The notes under the pieces are model-generated. The model ran no database searches. It had not been told where the DNA came from and saw only the letters and a list, made by a program, of their open reading frames with translations. A stretch of 22,263 bases of DNA, taken from assembly GCA_016758965.1 (NCBI GenBank), contig JAEPRB010000435.1, positions 1 through 22,263 of the forward strand. Reading direction: 5' to 3'. Of this stretch, positions 19,366-22,263 are shown piece by piece. Each line of letters begins with the position of its first letter. Within the stretch, counting starts at the first letter, position 1. Position numbers and translations under genes: made by a program. Origin of the DNA: Circinella minor (lineage: Eukaryota; Mucoromycota; Mucoromycetes; Mucorales; Lichtheimiaceae).

Positions 19366-19830
19366 CCTATATGTTGTATTATAAGAACATTATCTCTTTA
19401 TCCCAGATGAAATAAGAAATCATATTTAAAATATAGACGTGAATATAACTCAATTCTAAAAAGGAAACTGAGTAAAATTGCATAACGATGCCCTGCGCCT
19501 TGTTAACTTAAATTAAAGAATAAAAGAGAGTATTATGGCTAAGTCCAATATACTTCAGAACAGTATCTATAGTAGCCTTCTCAATATTAATGACTAATAC
19601 CAAGTGCCTAACTTTAATATCAATCCCCTACATCATTCAATTAACCAAGCCCCATAACTCATAGAATAGAAAACATATAAATATGGGTTGTAAATATTAT
19701 TTTAAAGAAATAACTTTTATTCTAGTTTTAAAATTATTATTAAAGATATATAACAAAGTCTCAAAGGATTTCATACCTTGTCTGTTTTTATTTCCTACTC
19801 TTATTAAAATACCCAAATATCACACTATAG
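19366..19830. other. ~465-bp insertion between integrase core and GPY/F module
   Basis: The integrase stops being recognisable at LVYNN (19362) and resumes as SWSGKLIDTWLGPYIV at about 19836 in a different frame. The intervening AT-rich sequence has no domain. Part of it (19607-19640 and 19700-19745) resembles the dispersed repeat at 14413-14700: CTAACTTTAAT, ATTCAATTAA and AAAGAAATAACTTTT. No clean duplication or terminal repeat was found. Confidence 0.6.
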
Positions 19831-20633
19831 ATACATCTTGGTCAGGAAAATTAATAGACACCTGGTTAGGCCCTTATATTGTTCATAAAGCAAATACAAA
19901 ACATGGATATACCTTAAAAACAATGAAAGGCACTATAATGCCTAAGGTCGTACACGGTAATAGAATGAAAATATATAAAGTACCAGACGTTCTACTTCAT
20001 CCAACCCTCACAGCAAAGTCTATAATGAACAACAACAACTACACATCAGACCATCTGACCACATAGATTAATCCAGATGATAACAATCAGACCAACCAAG
20101 ATATACAGCAACTCATGTTGTTATTGAGCGACCATGAAAACATCAACATAGACAATGATGTTCACATACCCTCCATAAGCCAAGAGGATCAACAAGAAAT
20201 ATTGACTTCGATTAACACCAATAATATTCTTAGTATATTGGAAATGGACCAGTTACATATAGCAATGCAACCATCAATATCCGCCACAACGACAGAAATT
20301 GAGCAACTAAATGAAATATATGAAAAAGTTGCACAACCAACCCAAACAAACGAAGGCAACCTGACATTACCAACCGAAGTCATAAATGAATTCCAGTCGT
20401 TAGCAATATATGAAGAAATACACAAAAATATCAAAAAGCACAGAAGAAAGCCTGCCAACTCACTAATTAACACTATAAAACGAAACAATGCCCTCAAAGA
20501 AATTTGTAGCCATAATAACCGAAAAAAAGGATTAGAAGCAATTTTTCAGGCAAATAACATTGACCCAAACATGATCTTGGCCAGAACGCCTTTCGAACGT
20601 GTATTCACTGATGAATGGAAACATTCTCTATAA
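19831..20633 (+). pseudogene. Integrase C-terminal GPY/F module and acidic tail
   Basis: It resumes with GKLIDTWLGPYIVHKA and then GYTLKTMKGTIMPKVVHGNRMKIYK, the GPY/F module found at the end of Ty3/gypsy integrases. After PDVLLHP the frame meets TAG at 20064-20066. It continues in phase through a hydrophilic Asn/Gln/Asp-rich stretch to the stop at 20631-20633. Recurring features are a predicted coiled region (IEQLNEIYEKVAQ), a basic segment (NIKKHRRKPANS) and FERVFTDEWKHSL at the end. The tail is either a C-terminal extension of pol or a separate ORF starting near 20115. I do not recognise it. An ATG at 19683 lies in the inserted sequence and is not the true start. Confidence 0.7.
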
Positions 20634-20655
20634 ATAAATATATATTTGATTTACA

Positions 20656-20707
20656 AAAAAAAAATAAAAATAAAAATAAAAATAAAAATAAAAATAAAAA
20701 TAAAAAA
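20656..20707 (+). repeat. (AAAAAT)n microsatellite, about eight units
   Basis: Regular AAAAAT units follow directly after the pol tail. It may be an expanded A-rich tail. The remainder to 20770 has no ORF. Confidence 0.85.
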
Positions 20708-20773
20708 ACTGTCCAATAATACATAATTCCCATCACCACATATTTCGGTGACACCATCGGATGGACACTTTTG

Positions 20774-20840
20774 TGTCGAAGCTGCGACAGGTTCTCGTCA
20801 AAGCAAGGACACATTAGCGTCGAAGCTACGACATTAATGT
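20774..20840. repeat. Paired hairpin-like motifs with CGAAGCT cores
   Basis: TGTCGAAGCTGCGACA at 20774-20789 and GCGTCGAAGCTACGAC within 20811-20840 are near-palindromes sharing GTCGAAGCT(G/A)CGAC. The second is nested in an outer pair, ACATTA and TAATGT. They sit between pol and the downstream ORF. Confidence 0.6.
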
Positions 20841-20982
20841 GACATAGCAAAATAGCCCTCTAAATCATTCAAAAAGACATAAATACACATTTTTATTCTA
20901 ACTTCTCTTCCTCACTTCAAACTACCCTGTTATTATTATTATTTATCATTTGTCTCTCATATTAATTTTATACGTATCATAA

Positions 20983-21587
20983 GTCAATCCTCATCTCCCT
21001 ATTCACCAGTATCTCCACAATACTCGGACTTGTTCCTCTTATAGGATGATCAGTTTTCAGATAATTTTGAATTACCAAAACCATGTTCCCCAATGCCTTA
21101 TCCCGTTCATAACAATAACGATTATCCGTCACCACCATCTCAAGGCACTGAGACAAAGACTCCAACCATAAACCAATATTGCAATCTTCCTGGACCCCAA
21201 TTAATACACAATATTAATGGTATTATATCATATCGCCCGTACGATACAGAATTCGTTCCCATCCCATTAGAGACTACACCCAAACAGAAACGAGTTGAAC
21301 TAGGACTATTTTTCGATGTTGCTCAACATCTCGTATCTCAGCACATAATGCAATTGGAAATAAAAGAAGAAATCAATACTGCTCGATGCATATTGGCTAA
21401 CCAAATTGCATGTCGCTTATCACAGTTATTGCAGAAACTACCTGACGAATCAGAACGCCAATGCGCAATCCGAACTTATATCAAAACACACATACATGAC
21501 AACTTTATTATCAATGACAACAACTTGCACACACTCATCAATAATTACCACAACGCAATGATGGAAGCAAAAGCTCGCCAAGGTTAA
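20983..21587 (+). pseudogene. Extra retrotransposon ORF between pol and the 3' LTR
   Basis: The clear ORF is 21093-21587 (164 codons). The frame continues upstream through a TAG at 21042-21044 to about 20983, where ATAAGTCAATCC suggests a lost ATG (ATA). The N-terminal part is Pro/Ser/Gln-rich (SPYSPVSPQYS, YPSPPSQGT). The C-terminal 90 residues are helical (FFDVAQHLVSQHIM, EEINTARCILANQ, SQLLQKLPDESERQ). There is no signal peptide or membrane segment, so it is not envelope-like. A pyrimidine-rich leader (20895-20960) precedes it and it ends 26 bp before the polypurine tract. I do not recognise the family. It may be a structural or nucleic-acid-binding accessory protein. Confidence 0.55.
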
Positions 21588-21613
21588 CCGACGGAGCGGT
21601 TACTTTTCCTACT

Positions 21614-21620
21614 GAGGGGG
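21614..21620 (+). other. Polypurine tract before the 3' LTR
   Basis: GAGGGGG, followed by ACA, immediately precedes TGTAACG. It is the expected plus-strand primer site of an LTR retrotransposon. Confidence 0.75.
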
Positions 21621-21623
21621 ACA

Positions 21624-21781
21624 TGTAACGTATAAAAATTAAAGACATTTTTATATCAACAAAATCACCCTCATTATTATTATATTTATTCTTTACCACT
21701 ATTATTATTATTATTATTATTGTTACCGTTTAGGTAATATTGTGACCAGGAACCCAAGCTTTGTAAAATAAGCTTGAGTTG
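21624..21781 (+). repeat. Partial 3' LTR, truncated on its right
   Basis: It starts TGTAACG directly after the polypurine tract. It contains TATAAAAATT (21630 onward), an (ATT)n stretch (about 21699-21721) and AAGCTTTGTAAAATAAGCTT near the end. No CA end or matching 5' LTR is found. The sequence is cut at 21782 by a D-family terminus. Confidence 0.65.
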
Positions 21782-21783
21782 TA

Positions 21784-21798
21784 CGGTGCATTCTGTCT
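21784..21798 (+). repeat. D-family terminus fragment after TA
   Basis: TA (21782-21783) followed by CGGTGCATTCTGTCT is identical to the first 15 bases of MITE D at 10675. The similarity stops abruptly at a TAGTG start, so the rest of this copy was displaced or lost. Confidence 0.65.
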
Positions 21799-22263
21799 AG
21801 TGTTCTTCACGGATCGGATCGGATCGGATAACAGGGCTATCCGCATCCGCATCCACAAATGCGGATACGGATGCGGATGCGGATACGGATGCAGATCGGA
21901 TAGCGGATAATATCAAGTGAGTAACAAGATGTTAAAGAAGATGGTAAAGCTTTTTTATTTAATTGTAATTACGATTAAGATAGTAAATGCGTCTGTCACA
22001 ATACAGTTATGCATTTTCCAAGAAAAAAACAAGTCAAAGATGCAAAATAAGTAGTAATGGCGACTAAATGAATAATATGAACACAATAAGTTTGTTTTTA
22101 TATTGGTCGTCAAGACATTGTGTTTTATTTTATTCCTACAGTTAACTGATAAGCTAGATAAAAGTCCGCATTGATCAAGGTACAGCATATAAAGTGAACA
22201 ATATGTTGCTGGAAATAATATATGAGTATAAGTTTTATTATAATAAAAAAAATTACTAGTAAT
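21798..22263 (+). mobile_element. Probable hAT-type terminus running off the window
   Basis: It starts TAGTGTTCTTCACGGATCGG and then repeats GGATC/GGATGC units. This is the style of many hAT ends (TAG or CAG start with GC-rich subterminal repeats). The upstream octamer ATTCTGTC (21790-21797) would be its target duplication if the other end is found. No transposase ORF is present up to 22263; the rest is AT-rich and unremarkable. Confidence 0.4.
21811..21910. repeat. GC-rich hexamer repeats forming a 17-bp perfect hairpin
   Basis: GGATC units occupy 21811-21828. TATCCGCATCCGCATCC (21838-21854) pairs perfectly with 21869-21885 across a 14-nt loop. More GGATAC/GGATGC units follow to 21895. It stands out as the most GC-rich patch of the window. 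Confidence 0.85.

Noticed and set aside
20189..20497. Minus-strand ORF of 102 codons with Ile/Ser/Cys-rich segments
   Set aside because: It is antisense to the hydrophilic tail after the integrase and shows no motif.
21955..22188. Minus-strand 77-codon ORF
   Set aside because: AT-rich sequence with no motif or homology; likely chance.
1..22263. tRNA, rRNA or CRISPR features
   Set aside because: No tRNA-like A/B boxes with cloverleaf, no conserved rRNA segments and no regularly spaced repeats with unique spacers were seen.

Overview
This window looks like a transposon graveyard from a fungal nuclear genome, most likely an arbuscular mycorrhizal fungus such as Rhizophagus. That assignment is an inference. 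It rests on the strong AT richness, the short GT-AG introns, and the particular mix of transposase families, several of which read like those common in Rhizophagus. I see no host housekeeping gene, rRNA, tRNA or CRISPR array. Every coding region I can interpret belongs to a mobile element, and almost all carry stops, frameshifts or insertions.

Layout, left half (1-11.3 kb): three DNA transposons sit one inside another. Element A is an IS630/Tc1/mariner-like DDE transposase on the minus strand. It is split into an N-terminal half (9686-10673) and a C-terminal half (595-1738) by element B (1739-9685), with a CTTT (or TTT) target duplication. Element B is a DDE transposase with a C-terminal chromodomain plus a small Cys/His-rich plus-strand gene. 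It is itself split by element C (3180-8823), a CACTA/EnSpm (CMC) transposon with 27-bp terminal inverted repeats and an ATC target duplication. C carries a tnp2-like transposase (minus strand) and a divergent multi-exon second gene ending in an AT-hook (plus strand). In each case the split ORF rejoins in phase across the insertion once one duplication copy is removed. A MITE, element D (10675-11322), landed on the TA of element A's start codon.

Middle (11.3-16.6 kb): a pogo-like TA/TIR element, E (11360-12222), is followed by a Merlin (IS1595/ISXO2-like) transposase gene with four introns and one internal TAG. Next come a dispersed AT-rich repeat also found inside E, and a minus-strand remnant that looks like a Crypton-type tyrosine recombinase.

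Right (16.6-22.3 kb): a 5'-truncated Ty3/gypsy LTR retrotransposon. Its reverse transcriptase has lost the catalytic YxDD (now YINN), and RNase H and integrase are broken by stops. The integrase is interrupted before its C-terminal GPY/F module. An extra ORF lies between pol and a polypurine tract plus partial 3' LTR (from 21624). The LTR is cut by a D-family terminus, which is in turn cut by what looks like a hAT terminus with a GC-rich hexamer hairpin.

The order of events can be partly read: A before B before C; D after A; the LTR before the D-family end before the hAT-like end. No element here looks capable of autonomous movement as it stands.
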